In this document: positions 1 to 9,940 of the stretch, piece after piece | Layout: each line of letters opens with the position of its first letter | Numbering within the stretch: position 1 is the first letter of the stretch | Origin: Muscardinus avellanarius | Taxonomy: Eukaryota > Chordata > Mammalia > Rodentia > Gliridae | NCBI GenBank assembly: GCA_963383645.1 | Contig: OY726560.1 | Location: 155,968,488-156,032,487, forward strand | Direction: 5' to 3' | DNA: 64,000 nt | Translations under genes and position numbers: made by a program | Notes under the pieces: model-generated | The model's input: the letters and a program-made list of their open reading frames with translations, nothing else | The model's database searches: none | What the model was told of the DNA's origin: nothing

Positions 1-480
1 AAACACTATCAGCAGAAAAATAAAAAAAATGTAGACACAAGGGACAGAGAAAAAGAAGACTAGAAGAACAACCAGAGACCAGAAAAGAAACCAGCCAGCA
101 TTATGGCGGCAGAGCTGCGCCGGCGCCATCTTCCCTCACAGCACCAGGCTCCAGAGAGGAAAGGTAAATTAGGAGCTGAAGTGAGCAGCTGCGGATCATT
201 CGGGGGTAATTCATCAGTTCTTTCAGCGCAAAGAACGTCTAAAACACCCAGTGGCCAAGGTCATCACGCCTTCCAGGGACTCAGAACAGAGCTCTAAACC
301 TGAAAAGAAATACGCCAGCATCACGGCTGAGGACGTGGCAGCGGTGCCAGCAGTGGTGGTGAGTTCACCATGTCTGCAACTGCTCCAGATAAGCGCACAC
401 AATAACTGTAAGTGAAATTGCAGCCCCTAAAGGAGAAATCCCAGTATTGCACTCCCAGGGACTTGTGCAGCTTTGATAAT

Positions 481-682
481 CTCCCTGGGTCTGAGATTTT
501 GCAGTCCAACCCAGTGAAGGAGTAGCAGTGGCAGAGATACCACACCCTAGTCGCAGCTCCCCATGGGAAAACACCCAGCCTGTCACTCCCATGGTCTTGC
601 GTAGCCTCTATTAACTCCCCGGGTCTGAGGCTTTGCGATACAACCCAGTAAAGGAGTAGTGGTGACTGAAATTACCACAGAC
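481..682 (+). repeat. Duplicated block inside the L1 5' UTR of copy A
   Basis: A block of about 60 bp occurs twice, near 481-544 and 612-680. Both copies run from a ctccc-gggtctgag motif through caacccagtRaaggagtag to a polypurine GTG stretch. Copy C on the minus strand (about 45240-45440) carries both blocks; copy B carries only one. The arrangement recalls the tandem promoter monomers of rodent L1 5' UTRs, but I have no evidence of promoter activity. Confidence 0.6.
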
Positions 683-781
683 TGGAGATCCAGAGCACTC
701 TAAGTGAAGTGGTGGTGACCCAGGGAAGAACCCAGATAAGGCACAAATTTCTGAAATCATATAAAGAGGAACAATAGAGCA

Positions 782-1597
782 ATGAATGCCCACAACCCCA
801 TAATATCAGAACCTGATAACACAGAAATTCGGATATCTCCAGAAGATCAAATCAGGAATATAACTGTAGAAATAATACAGAACTTTTGAAAAGAATTTAG
901 AGAGAGTCTAAAAGAAATAAAGGATGCAATCATTGAGGTAAAGGCATCAATTCAAAGTATAAACAATTGATTAGACCACATGGAGAAGAGAATCTCCTAG
1001 AAGATGATCACTCCAAAAATGAATGCATAATTTATAACTTAGAAAAATATCCGACAGCAGGAATCTGACATTGAAGAAATATGGGCCCATTTTAAGAGAG
1101 CTAATCTAAGACTAATTGGAATAGAGGAGGGAAAAGAAGGTGAAACCAAAGGGATCAACAATCTCTTCAAGGAAGTAATAGCAGAAAAATTTCCAAACAT
1201 AGAGCAAGAGGTTGATACACAGGTCCAGGAAAATTATAGAACTCTGTTTAGACAAGATCAGAGAAAAGGTTCCCCATGCCACATAATTGTCAAAATGACC
1301 AATGTAGAAGCCAAGCAGAGAATCTTAAAGGCAACAAAAACAAAAGGCCAAGTGACATTCAGAGGCAAACCAATTAGAATCACTCCAGACTTCCCAAGCC
1401 AAGTCATGAGAGCCAGAAGGGCTTGGAGTAACATATTCCAAACTCTGAAAGAAAACAACTTCCAGCCAAAAAATTCCTACCCAGCAAAACTATCTATCAA
1501 ATTAGATGGGGAAATAAGAAGCTTCCATGACAAACAGAAACTGAAGGAATTTATGTCTTCAAAACTAGCACTAGAGAAAATACTCAAAAGAGATTAA
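782..1597 (+). pseudogene. L1 ORF1 (RNA-binding chaperone), inactivated, copy A
   Basis: ORF1p is the trimeric RNA-binding protein of L1 ribonucleoprotein particles. The start ATG at 782 (MNAHNP...) aligns with the starts in copies B (40351) and C (45137). The frame is broken by TGA at 887-889, TGA at 968-970, TAG at 998-1000 and small indels around 1000-1060. An open tail from 1295 covers the RRM/C-terminal region, with the ARRAWSNIFQTLKENNFQP and SYPAKLSIKLDGEIRSFHDK motifs typical of this domain. The frame stops early at 1595-1597 after ILKRD, where copy B continues for 24 more codons. A full protein cannot be made. Confidence 0.85.
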
Positions 1598-1712
1598 CTA
1601 TAAAGAAGAATTAGGTAACACACACCAGAACCAGAGAAACAAGATTTTCCATCCAGCAGACAACTAAGCAAAGAGGAATAAACAGTATTTCAAACAGAAA
1701 TAAAATCTTTAC

Positions 1713-1922
1713 ATGTTAGGAATTAAAAGTCATCTCTCAATAATCACACTGAATGTAAATGGCCTCAATTCCCCAATAAAAAGACACAAAGTGCCAAAAT
1801 GGATTAAAAACCAGAATCCATCCATCTGCTGCTTACAAGAAACACACTTTACAAGTAAAGAGAGTAACAAACTCAAGGTAAAGGGCTGGAGCAAGGTGAT
1901 TCATGTTAAGCAGCCATCCTAA
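1713..1922 (+). pseudogene. L1 ORF2 N-terminal endonuclease stub, copy A
   Basis: An open frame of 69 codons begins MLGIKSHLSIITLNVNGLN and includes CCLQETHF. These are the start of the L1 APE-type endonuclease with the catalytic Asn (in LNVNGLN) and Glu (in QETH). It ends abruptly at the inversion junction, so the remaining endonuclease, the reverse transcriptase and the Cys-rich domain are missing in sense orientation. The same stub with the same end is present in copy C at 43992-44201. Confidence 0.85.
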
Positions 1923-2480
1923 CAAATGTGAAGTAGTATTTCACTATAGTTTTTATTTGTATTTCCTTAATGATTAGTTATATTATGATAATGATGAGTG
2001 ATATTCATGTGTTTATTGGTCACATAAAAATCTTTTGTGATTCATTATCTATTTTAGTCTTTTACCTATTTCTAAATTGTATTGTTTGCTTTTATTGTTA
2101 TTAATTTTTAGGATTTCTATTTGGAATATTAGTATACCTTCAGATATAGCATTTGGAAATATTTTATCCCATTCTATCAGTAACTTTTAATTCTGTTTAC
2201 ATTGTCTGTGGATGTACAATTTTAAAACATTTTTATGACATTTGTTTGTTTATTCTTTTGTTGTCTGTGCCTTTGGAATCATATCCAAGAAATTACTGCC
2301 AATTTCAGTGTTGTGGATTTTTAATTTATTTTTATTTTTATTTTTTTTGGTGGTACTGGGGGTACTACTTGGGGTACTGATTATTGTAGCTTTATAATGT
2401 TTTAAATCAGAAAATGTACATCTTCTAGCTGTGTTCTTTTTCAAGATTGTTTTGGGTATTTATAGTTCATATTTCATGTT
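1923..2480 (-). mobile_element. Inverted L1 ORF2 3' segment within copy A
   Basis: Read on the minus strand this is late L1 ORF2: the stretch that includes atttcttggatatgattcc and continues to gttaggatggc. The orientation is opposite to the ORF1 and endonuclease parts just upstream. The same segment appears in copies B (about 41270-41990) and C (about 43380-43990). Confidence 0.75.
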
Positions 2481-2793
2481 AGGATAGATTTTTTTCTGAA
2501 ATAAATAAATAAATGTATGATAGTTTCACCTTTAAAAAAAAAAAGAAAAATTATCCTCTGGTAAGACAGAAAACAAAAAAGAAATATTGAAAAGTTATCT
2601 CTAAGTGATCAAATATTTGATATCAGACAAATACATCTGTTATGTGAGATTATCATTGTTAATTTTTGATAAATTGCTATAATATTGAAAAAATAAAGCT
2701 ACATAACAAAAAATAAAAAAGAAGTAGAATAAAAAAATAAAAGAATTCTTAAAGAATATTTTAATCACTCATGCTTTGTTTTGTTTTTGTTTT

Positions 2794-3002
2794 TTATTTT
2801 TGTACTGGGGATTGAACCCAGAGACATTCTACCTCTGAGCTACATCTCCACCCCTTTTAAATTTGTTTTGTTTTGTTTTGAATCAGGTTCTCAATAGTTG
2901 GTGAGAGTCTCTGTCCATTGCTGAGGCTGCCCTTAAACCTGTGATCCCCTTGTCTCAGCCTCTCAAGTACTGGGATTACAGCATATGTCACCATGCCTGG
3001 CT
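2794..3002 (-). mobile_element. B1-dID SINE, older type
   Basis: The dID half (ggggattgaacccagagaca..., then gagctacatctccacccc) lies on the left and the B1 half ending ccatgcctggct on the right, giving minus orientation. It is fairly diverged; the linker is a TTTTG-rich stretch at 2855-2880. Confidence 0.8.
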
Positions 3003-3198
3003 GGAGTTCACTTTTGATTAGTAGTAGGTAGGAATCTAGTTTTGTTTTTCCTGTATACAGTAAGCAAGTTTTCCCAACCTTGTCAATTAAAGTAGGTTGT
3101 CCTGACCATGTTGGTTTGTGGTGGCCCTTAGATCCTGTGTTAAGGACAGGGATCTGTCTCCATGCTGCAAGTTGGCCTGCTCTATGATGATACCACAT

Positions 3199-3405
3199 TT
3201 AGCCACACGTGGGGGCATGGGCCTTTAATTTTTGGAGGCTAAGACAGGAGAATCACAGGCTCTAAATCAGCCTCAGCAACTTAGTAAGGCCCTTGGTAAC
3301 CTAACAAGACCCTGTTTCAAAATAAAAAATGAAAAGACCTGGAGGTATAGCTCAGAAATAGAATGCCCCAGGGTTCAATCCCCAGTGCCCCTGCCCACAA
3401 TGATA
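3199..3405 (+). mobile_element. B1-dID SINE, diverged
   Basis: The B1 half starts near tagccacacgtgggggcatg; the dID half has a readable A box (tatagctcagaaatag) and B box (gggttcaatcccc). The 3003-3198 sequence before it and 3406-3675 after it show no feature I recognise. Confidence 0.8.
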
Positions 3406-3902
3406 CCACACTTTCTGTCTTTGGAATAAGTTCTAATAAATTTAGTGCATCTTTTTTTTTTAGAGTTAATTTAGCCAATCATGAGTTCCCCTTCCACCCC
3501 ATTAATAAATCAGATAAATATATTGAATTCCTAAAAAAAATTCCAGAAGAAACTCTGAGGTTGCTCTGAATTTATTCTGCAATTTGGAGACAAAGATTTG
3601 GGAAAGTATTCTCCTGCATATTCTTAAATTAATCTTTGTAGATGGTGAGCTGTAGGCATGCTGGCACCATGTATTTAAAAAAGTTTTTCTTTATTCGTTG
3701 GATGGCTTCGGTGCCTTGTCAAAAGCCAGCGATTCGCTGGTCTTTTCCACTGAACAGTTTGTCTTATGCTAAAGCCACAGGGCTGTGGTGACTGTAGCAC
3801 TACAACGTAACTTGAAGTAAAGTGGGGTGCATCTTCAATTGTGTTTGGGCTGTTTTAGGTTCTATATATTTCCATACATGTTTAGAATCAGTTTGACAAT
3901 GT

Positions 3903-3905
<3 letters not shown>

Positions 3906-3947
<42 letters not shown>
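3906..3947. repeat. (CA)n microsatellite
   Basis: About 21 uninterrupted CA units lie inside the ancient L1. Confidence 0.97.
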
Positions 3948-3950
<3 letters not shown>

Positions 3951-4528
3951 CCAGTTTGGAGTTTGAATGCAATTTGGATCAAATCCATAGATTAATTTAA
4001 GAAGTCTTCACAATCTGAAGTCTTCCAATCTGACGAATATATTAGTCCATTTAGGTCAGTCTGACATTATTAACTCTTAGTAGTGCTTTATAGATTTTAG
4101 CATATAGGTCTCGCTCTTACTCTTATATTTATCCTTCAGTATTTTATGTTTTTTGATACTATTGTAAGTAGCATTTAAACATTTTTATTTTACAGTTGTT
4201 CCTGGTTGATACGAGGAAGTCCATACATTTAGAAAATCTTGACTCTGTCATTTGCAAGTTTGTTGATTTTGCTTATTGATGTCAGTAACTTTTTTTGTAG
4301 TTCCGTATATAGATGATCATGTCGCCTGTTCCTGAAGACAGCTTCGCACACTGTAATCACAGTTAGTATTACTACTCTATTGCATTAACTAAAGCAGCCA
4401 GCACAGTGCTTAAAAAGAACACAAGTGTGGGAAAAGACTTTTTTTTAGTATTAAGTATTAATATTAAGTATTAGCTGTAGGTTTTTTCTAGATACACTTC
4501 ATAAAGTTGAGAAAGTCCCCTTTAATTA

Positions 4529-4530
<2 letters not shown>

Positions 4531-4586
<56 letters not shown>

Positions 4587-4676
4587 AACTGAACCCCACT
4601 AAGTTTCTGAGGTTGGTCTTGAACCTGTGACCCTCCTGGCTACTGGGTTTACAGGTGTGCACCACCACACCAAGCT
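4531..4676 (-). mobile_element. (TG)n followed by truncated SINE
   Basis: A run of about 24 TG units (4531-4579) adjoins a worn minus-strand SINE remnant (ggttggtcttgaacctgtga ... gtgcaccaccacac). The microsatellite probably grew from the SINE tail region. Confidence 0.65.
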
Positions 4677-5187
4677 TAATTTATAGTTTGATGAAACTTT
4701 TGCTCCTGAATGAATGTTTAATTTCCTTAAATGTTTCTTCTAAACCTATTGAGATGACCATATGGTTTTCATCTTTATTGGGCTTGATGTAGTAAATACA
4801 TTGATTTTTTAATGCTATATTAAACTTGTGTTCCTGGGATATAAATGGAAATCAATAAGATGAAAAGCCAATAGTGGAAATAAATCAATAAAACCAAAAG
4901 CTAGTTGAGTTTTGCTTATGCTTGCTAGTCAATTAAGGTCTAGGGCACTTATAAGGCTCATATTATCCTCTTTACACTATACAGGTTATCCTTGATAAAT
5001 TATTCTTTTTATATGATAATGAGTTCAATTTACTAATATTTGTTAAGGATCTTTTGCATGTATATTAATAAAGCATATTTTAATTTCTTGTAACATATTT
5101 GCTTGGCTTTGGTCTCAGAGTAATTTCGTTCTCATACAATGAGTTGGAAAGCATTTCTTCCTTCTCTATTTTCTTTGTATAAAATTG

Positions 5188-5545
5188 CTGTTGTTAAAGT
5201 AAATTAAAATGGAGACAAAACCTGAAGATCCCTGAGCAGACACCGGGTAGGCCTCAGAAGTGACCTAGACCTTGTTTGATTTGCAAATATAAGCAAAACT
5301 CAACATGAGCTATTTCTTGTAAATGACCGCATTGAAGCAAAAAACAGAACTTGAACCCAACCAATCAGAAACACCCAATCAGTTTAAAATTATACCATTA
5401 GGGACTTGCAAAGGGAAACACCATATAAGGCAAGAGCATCACCGAGGCCAGTAATGATTCTTATTGGTCTTCTGCATTTTCTCCTGCGTCTTACATGATC
5501 ATCAGAGAACTAGGCCTAGTCTGATGTTCTCGAATTCATGAATTA
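5188..5545 (+). mobile_element. Probable solo ERV-type LTR inserted in L1
   Basis: L1 sequence stops near 5187 and resumes near 5560. The intervening ~355 bp is unrelated and has promoter-like order: two CCAATCAG-type boxes (5361-5368 and 5374-5381) and a TATAAG box at 5424-5429. It begins with TG. I cannot place the 3' CA end or a short target duplication with certainty, and no internal viral sequence is present. Confidence 0.45.
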
Positions 5546-6131
5546 CTTCTAACTCATACTCTTTAAAATTTTTATTGTGCCTCAGATTTTTTTTAGTATT
5601 ATTCTATTCTTAGAAGTTAGATAAAATTCCCCAGAGAAGGCATATGGACCTAGTTTTCTTAGTACTTTTTTTAAAGTTCAGTTTTTAAAATTGTTATAGA
5701 GCTGTGCAGATTTTCTATTTTTTCTTGTGAAAGTCTTGATAATTTGTGTCTTCCAAAGGTGTGACCATTTTGTTCAGATTTTCTAAATCATTGGCTTAAA
5801 GTTGTTCCTAATATTCCCTTGTTATTTCAGCATCTGTCATGATACCCCTCCCCTCTTTCATTCCTGACATTGATGATGACCCACCTATCTTTATATTTGA
5901 CCACTGTAACCAGAGTTTTATCATTTTATCAATGCTTTCAAAGAACTAGTTTTTGGTTTTATTGATCTATTCCCATTATTTGTTTTGTATTGTATTGATT
6001 TCCATTTCTACTTTTATTATTTTTTTCCTTTTATTTTCTTTTGTAGATTCTTGGAAAGCTTGGGTCACAAAGATTAGGCCATTATTCTTTTCTAAAACAA
6101 TAATTTTAAACTACACATTTTCCTCTAAACA

Positions 6132-6140
<9 letters not shown>

Positions 6141-6180
<40 letters not shown>
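6141..6180. repeat. (AT)n microsatellite
   Basis: About 20 AT units run directly into the T-run that is the antisense poly(A) tail of the adjacent SINE. Confidence 0.95.
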
Positions 6181-6181
<1 letters not shown>

Positions 6182-6199
<18 letters not shown>

Positions 6200-6404
6200 G
6201 TGGTACTAGAGGTGGAGATAGATCAGGGGCTTTTCTACCTCCAGGCTATACTCCTAGACCCATTTCATACTTTATTTGGAAACAGGGTCTCACTGAGTTG
6301 CTGAGAGCCTCAGTAACTAGCTGAGGCTGGCTTCGAACCTGTGTGATCCTCCTGTCTCAGCCTCCCAAACTCTGGGATTACAAGCGTGCACCACGACACC
6401 TGGC
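6182..6404 (-). mobile_element. B1-dID SINE (long-linker type)
   Basis: An 18-base T-run marks the antisense tail. The body has the ctacctccaggctatactcc version of the dID half and an intact B1 half ending cacctggct. The host sequence aaacattgtttt is found at 6127 and again, diverged, at 6406, as expected of a target duplication. Confidence 0.85.
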
Positions 6405-6435
6405 TAAACGTTGTTTTTTGTTTTGTTTTGTTGTT

Positions 6436-6618
6436 TTTGTTTTTTTTGGTAGTACTGGGGTTCCTGGAAGCCCTTCTACCTCCGGGCTACACTCCCAGAC
6501 CTATTTTATTCTTCTTTTTTATTTGGAAACAGGGTCTCTTAAGCCAGCACGGCTGGCTTTGAGCCTGTCTCCGCCTCCCAAGCGTGGGGATTACAAGCCT
6601 GTGCCACCACGCCTGGCA
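6436..6618 (-). mobile_element. B1-dID SINE, type II
   Basis: This belongs to the shortened subfamily marked by ggggttcctggaagcccttc in the dID half and cttaagccagcacggctggc in the B1 half. It is followed by another copy of the aaacattgttttaattt target sequence at 6619, so two SINEs landed in the same short host site. Confidence 0.85.
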
Positions 6619-6767
6619 AACATTGTTTTAATTTCAATGTCCCCAAGTTAGGATGTTACATTTTCATTATCATTCAATTTGCAATATTTTCTGATTTCTC
6701 CCATAATTATTTCTTTACCCCAGGGTTTACTTAGAAGTGCACTATTTAATATCAAAATGTTTGGGCA

Positions 6768-7001
6768 TAGCCAAGTGTGGTGGTACATGCCTATAATTTT
6801 AGTACTTAGGAGGCTGATAGGAGGGTTGCAGGTTCGAGGCCAGCCTCAACTACTTAATGAGGACCTCCACAACTTAGTGAGACCCTGTTTCAAAATAAAA
6901 AATAAAATAGGGCTGAGGTTGTAGATCAGAGGAAGAATTCTCCTGTGTTCAAATCCCAGTAACACACACACACACACACACACATACACACACACACACA
7001 C
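6768..7001 (+). mobile_element. B1-dID SINE with (CA)n tail
   Basis: The B1 half starts gccaagtgtggtggtacatg. The dID half is diverged but ends tcaaatcccagtaacacac, and its tail has become a CA microsatellite (6961-7001, one CATA interruption). Confidence 0.8.
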
Positions 7002-7524
7002 GGCATTTTTCAGATATCATTTGTATTGATTTCTGATACAATTCTATAGCAGTCAGAGAACATATTATGAACAATTCAAATTTATTGAGATGGAATTGGA
7101 TGAATTTCCCATGTCTACCTGGAAAGAATTTGTTTTTTATAATTGCTGGGTAAAATTTGCTATAAATACCCATCAACTTATCTTTTGTTGTTAGTGCTAT
7201 TATTTGAGTCTGGATTTTATCTCCTAGTCTGTAATGGAGAGTGGACTATTAAAATAGCTGATTATCCTTGTCTTCTCTTTTTTCTCAACTTCTCCATGGA
7301 GTTCCTTGGTTTTTTAATGTGTTCTTACACTCAGCAACGACTGAGTGCAAGCACATTTAGGACTGCTCTGCCTTCCTGACTAATGGCCTCTTTTATCATT
7401 AAACATCTGCCCCTTTACCTACTATAAGATCTTCTCTTTAATTAGTTAATTTATACTATACGTTAAGATCAGGGTATAACTCTTTCTCTCCATTTACTTT
7501 TAACCTACAAGTACCTTTATAGCT

Positions 7525-7772
7525 ATTTATTTATTTATTTATTTATTTATTTATTCATTTGTTTATTTTGCGGTACTGGGGATGGAACCCAGGGGCATTC
7601 TACCTCCGAGCTACACCATCAGCCCTATTTTTTTATTCTTTATTTTGAAACAGGGTCTCACTGAGTTGCAGAGGGCCTCACTAAGTAGTAGCTGAGGCTG
7701 GCCGCGAACCACGATCCTCCTGTCTCAGCCTCCCGAATGCTGGGATTACAAGCGTGCGCCACCACGCCCAGC
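7525..7772 (-). mobile_element. B1-dID SINE with (TTTA)n tail
   Basis: The TTTA run at 7525-7560 is the antisense tail. The body is complete and only mildly diverged (gcggtactggggatggaacc to ccaccacgcccagct). Confidence 0.9.
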
Positions 7773-7845
7773 TTTTTAGCCTTATATTTAAAGTGAAACT
7801 CTTACACAGAACAAATAGTTTGGTCTTGCTAGGTTTTTAGTCCAG

Positions 7846-8310
7846 TGAAATTATAAAGAATACATTACCCTGAAACACCCAGAAACGAGTGGGAAAGTGG
7901 GGATCATTTTAATAACCATTTGCTAATTTGGAATCAAGAATTCAAATCCAATTATCAGATGGCTTGAATTTACTAAACTATTTCTTAACCTCTAATATCA
8001 CAATTTCTTGAAAATCCACATCCATGAATATGTCATAGGCAACAGGGAGAAAGTCACTAAATTTCAAACCCTTGGGGGGTGGGGGGCAAAACAACCAGCA
8101 AAAAAGGGTCTGATTGTTTTGTTTCTATTTAGACCTCTGCCTCTTAGTAAAGATGTGCTCGCTCCTTGGATAATTAAGTACTCTGGTGATAATAAGGGCT
8201 AAGATGCTGAAGTAAAGAGGTGAGATTTCATTATTTTCCAATAACCTGAAGTCTTTCGGCTGTGGTGCTCTTAAGATCAATACTTTTATCTGTGTGAGGG
8301 CAGCATACAT
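7846..8310. other. Unique sequence, nothing recognised
   Basis: I see no ORF with coding character and no recognisable repeat. A G-rich run lies near 8070-8088. Confidence 0.5.
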
Positions 8311-8700
8311 TCATTCTGTTACATCCAGCATCTCCGAAGAGGCCATTGTTTTGCACAGAGTCGCACGGGGCTCCGTTAAATAATGAATTCTCCAATGGGC
8401 AGAAAGTGCTCCAAAAATTGCTAATTCTTTTGCAGCCAGCATTAATGAATATTCATTTTCAACAGTTTTAATGAATATTTTTTAAAGAAGAAAAATCGCC
8501 CTGACAACAATATTTTTATTATTTCTACCATAAAAATGCCAAGACCTGACTCCTGTTCAGGTAATCAATTTCCATTAAATACTAATAACAGCTATAAGGC
8601 GAAGTCTCTCGGCTTCAACAAGTCAACAGTTGTGCATAAGCTCCAATTTGCATTAAAATAGTCATCTCAAGATACAAATCCTGAGATCAGATACACTGCT
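8311..8700. other. Candidate conserved noncoding element
   Basis: This block has no repeats. It is AT-rich without low complexity and dense in homeodomain-like TAAT cores, including two gaatatt-containing blocks near 8446-8480. It has an ACAAT SOX-like motif near 8505 and a perfect POU octamer ATTTGCAT at 8646-8653. Such composition is typical of developmental enhancers. This is inference; no alignment was possible. Confidence 0.35.
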
Positions 8701-8754
8701 AATGTACATGCAAGAGACATGGCTTCTTTTTTTCTTTTTACTTTTTTTGTGGGC

Positions 8755-8802
8755 TTTCTTTCTTTCTTTCTTTCTTTCCTTCCTTCTTTCTTTCTTTCTT
8801 TC
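8755..8802. repeat. (TTTC)n microsatellite
   Basis: About 12 TTTC units with two CCTT interruptions form the antisense tail of the SINE that starts at 8807. Confidence 0.95.
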
Positions 8803-8806
8803 TCCT

Positions 8807-9240
8807 TTTATTTTCGTGATACTAAGAATAGAATCCGGGGACATTCTACCTGTGAGCTACATCTCCAAACCAATTTTATTTATTTATTTTTTTTGTGAGA
8901 CTGGGGGTGGAACCCAGAGGCTTTCTACCTCCAGGCTATACTCCCAGTCCTATTTTTTAATATATATTTTACTTGGAAACAGGGTCTCACTAAGTTGCCG
9001 AAAGCCTCATTAAGTAGCTGAGGCTGGCTTTGAACCTGCGCGATCCTCCTATCTCAGCCTCTGGAGCATGGGGATTACAAGTGTGGGCCACCAGGCCCGG
9101 CTCTAATTTAATTTTTTTATTTTGAAACAAGGTTTCACTAAGTTGCACAGGGCCTCACTAAGTAACTGAGGGTGGCCTTGAACCTGCGATCCTCCTGTCT
9201 CAGCCTCCCAAGTACTGGGATTACAAGCATGGGCCACCGT
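8807..9240 (-). mobile_element. B1-dID SINE split by a younger SINE
   Basis: The dID half is at 8812-8880 and the B1 half at 9104-9240. The two halves fit together when the insert at 8886-9103 is removed. The break lies in the A/T-rich linker between the halves. Confidence 0.85.
8886..9103 (-). mobile_element. Inner B1-dID SINE (nested)
   Basis: It is a complete long-linker-type copy from the T-run to ccaggcccggct. Both neighbours are parts of the outer element, so it inserted later. Confidence 0.85.
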
Positions 9241-9285
9241 ACCCATGCTTGTAACCATAACCAAGCATGGACTCAGGTTATGGTT
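9223..9285. repeat. Two adjacent perfect inverted repeats at a SINE end
   Basis: Arms acaagcatggg (9223-9233) and cccatgcttgt (9242-9252) are perfect 11-bp complements with an 8-base loop. Arms aaccataacc (9253-9262) and ggttatggtt (9276-9285) are perfect 10-bp complements with a 13-base loop. A third copy of the first arm (caagcatgg) sits in the second loop. Confidence 0.85.
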
Positions 9286-9453
9286 TCTTATACCACGTGT
9301 TGTGTGCTCTCCTCTCACACACCTAATAGGACGATGAGGGATTATCACAGAATTCTTACATATTAGAATTTTAAATTTCGCCTTTGTATCCATCAGCATT
9401 CTTGCAGCCATAATCTAAAGATTGATCATGTACCTTAGAAGAAAGAAGATTTT

Positions 9454-9672
9454 TATTTTTTTATTTTTTGGTGGTACTGGGGGTTGAACCCCGAGGCTTT
9501 CTACCTCCAGGCTACACTCCCAGACCTATTTTATATTTTATTTGGAAACAGGGTCTCACTAAGTTGCTGAGAGCCTCACTAAGTAGCTGAGGCTGGGTTC
9601 AAACCTGTGCGATCCTCCTGTCTCAGCCTCCCGAGTGCAGGGATTACAAGCGTGCGCAGCCATGCCCGGCCA
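9454..9672 (-). mobile_element. B1-dID SINE (long-linker type)
   Basis: It is complete and little diverged, from the T-rich tail through gggggttgaaccccgaggct to cagccatgcccggcc. Confidence 0.9.
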
Positions 9673-9940
9673 GAAGATTTATTTTCTTACGGTTTCGGGC
9701 TCAAGTCTGTCTGAGGCTGGGGACCGCAGATCTCAGGACATGGCGGTGGGAAGGAGCGAGAGGGAGAGCACACAGGCTGCGCTCCTCACATCATGGAGTC
9801 TGAAAGCAAAAGAGAGCGAGCGGGGAGAGGAGGAATCCTATGTATCATCTCCAAGACCGCACCCCCAGAGCCCACCTCCTCCAGCCACACTCTGCCAGTC
9901 GGCCCCGGACCATCCAGGTAAATCCATTAAAATGGGTTTA
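9673..9940 (-). mobile_element. MaLR-type LTR (MST/THE-like)
   Basis: The minus-strand LTR pattern is readable: an AGATTTATTTTCTTACGGTT start, a catggcggtgggaaggagcg block, then cacccccagagcccacctcc towards the U3 end. The sequence is degraded and has no coding capacity. Confidence 0.55.

Larger units (their letters stand above)
1..2700 (+). mobile_element. Composite L1-derived retroelement, copy A (5' end cut by window)
   Basis: The element reads as L1 5' UTR (to 781), ORF1 (782-1597), the first ~200 bp of the ORF2 endonuclease (1713-1922), then a segment of L1 ORF2 in reverse orientation (about 1923-2480), then an AT-rich tail. By comparison with copy B at 39737, only about 95 bp of the 5' end lie outside the window. 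The switch from sense to antisense at about 1920 is base-for-base the same as in copy C at about 43990. Internal damage includes a lost stretch near 2325-2385 filled by a small SINE-like remnant. The 3' boundary is uncertain because SINE and A-rich sequence follow. The 5' flank is absent, so no target duplication can be tested. Confidence 0.8.
3676..7845 (-). mobile_element. Ancient L1 (L1M-like), antisense, heavily interrupted
   Basis: Unique stretches between younger insertions read, in order, as the reverse complement of L1 ORF2. The tract near 3770-3830 (ggtgactgtagcac) corresponds to the L1 segment upstream of the 3' end. 4700-4870 carries attgagatgaccatatggtt, 5620-5660 carries ccccagagaaggcatatgga, and 5930-6060 and 7380-7520 (taatggcctcttttatcatt) continue towards the 5' part of ORF2. 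The order of these landmarks is that of a single minus-strand element. It is too diverged to hold open frames and is split by SINEs, CA/TG/AT runs and a probable LTR. Confidence 0.75.

Noticed and set aside
103..297. 64-codon ORF near the window start
   Set aside because: It lies in the L1 5' UTR; copies B and C do not keep the same frame open.
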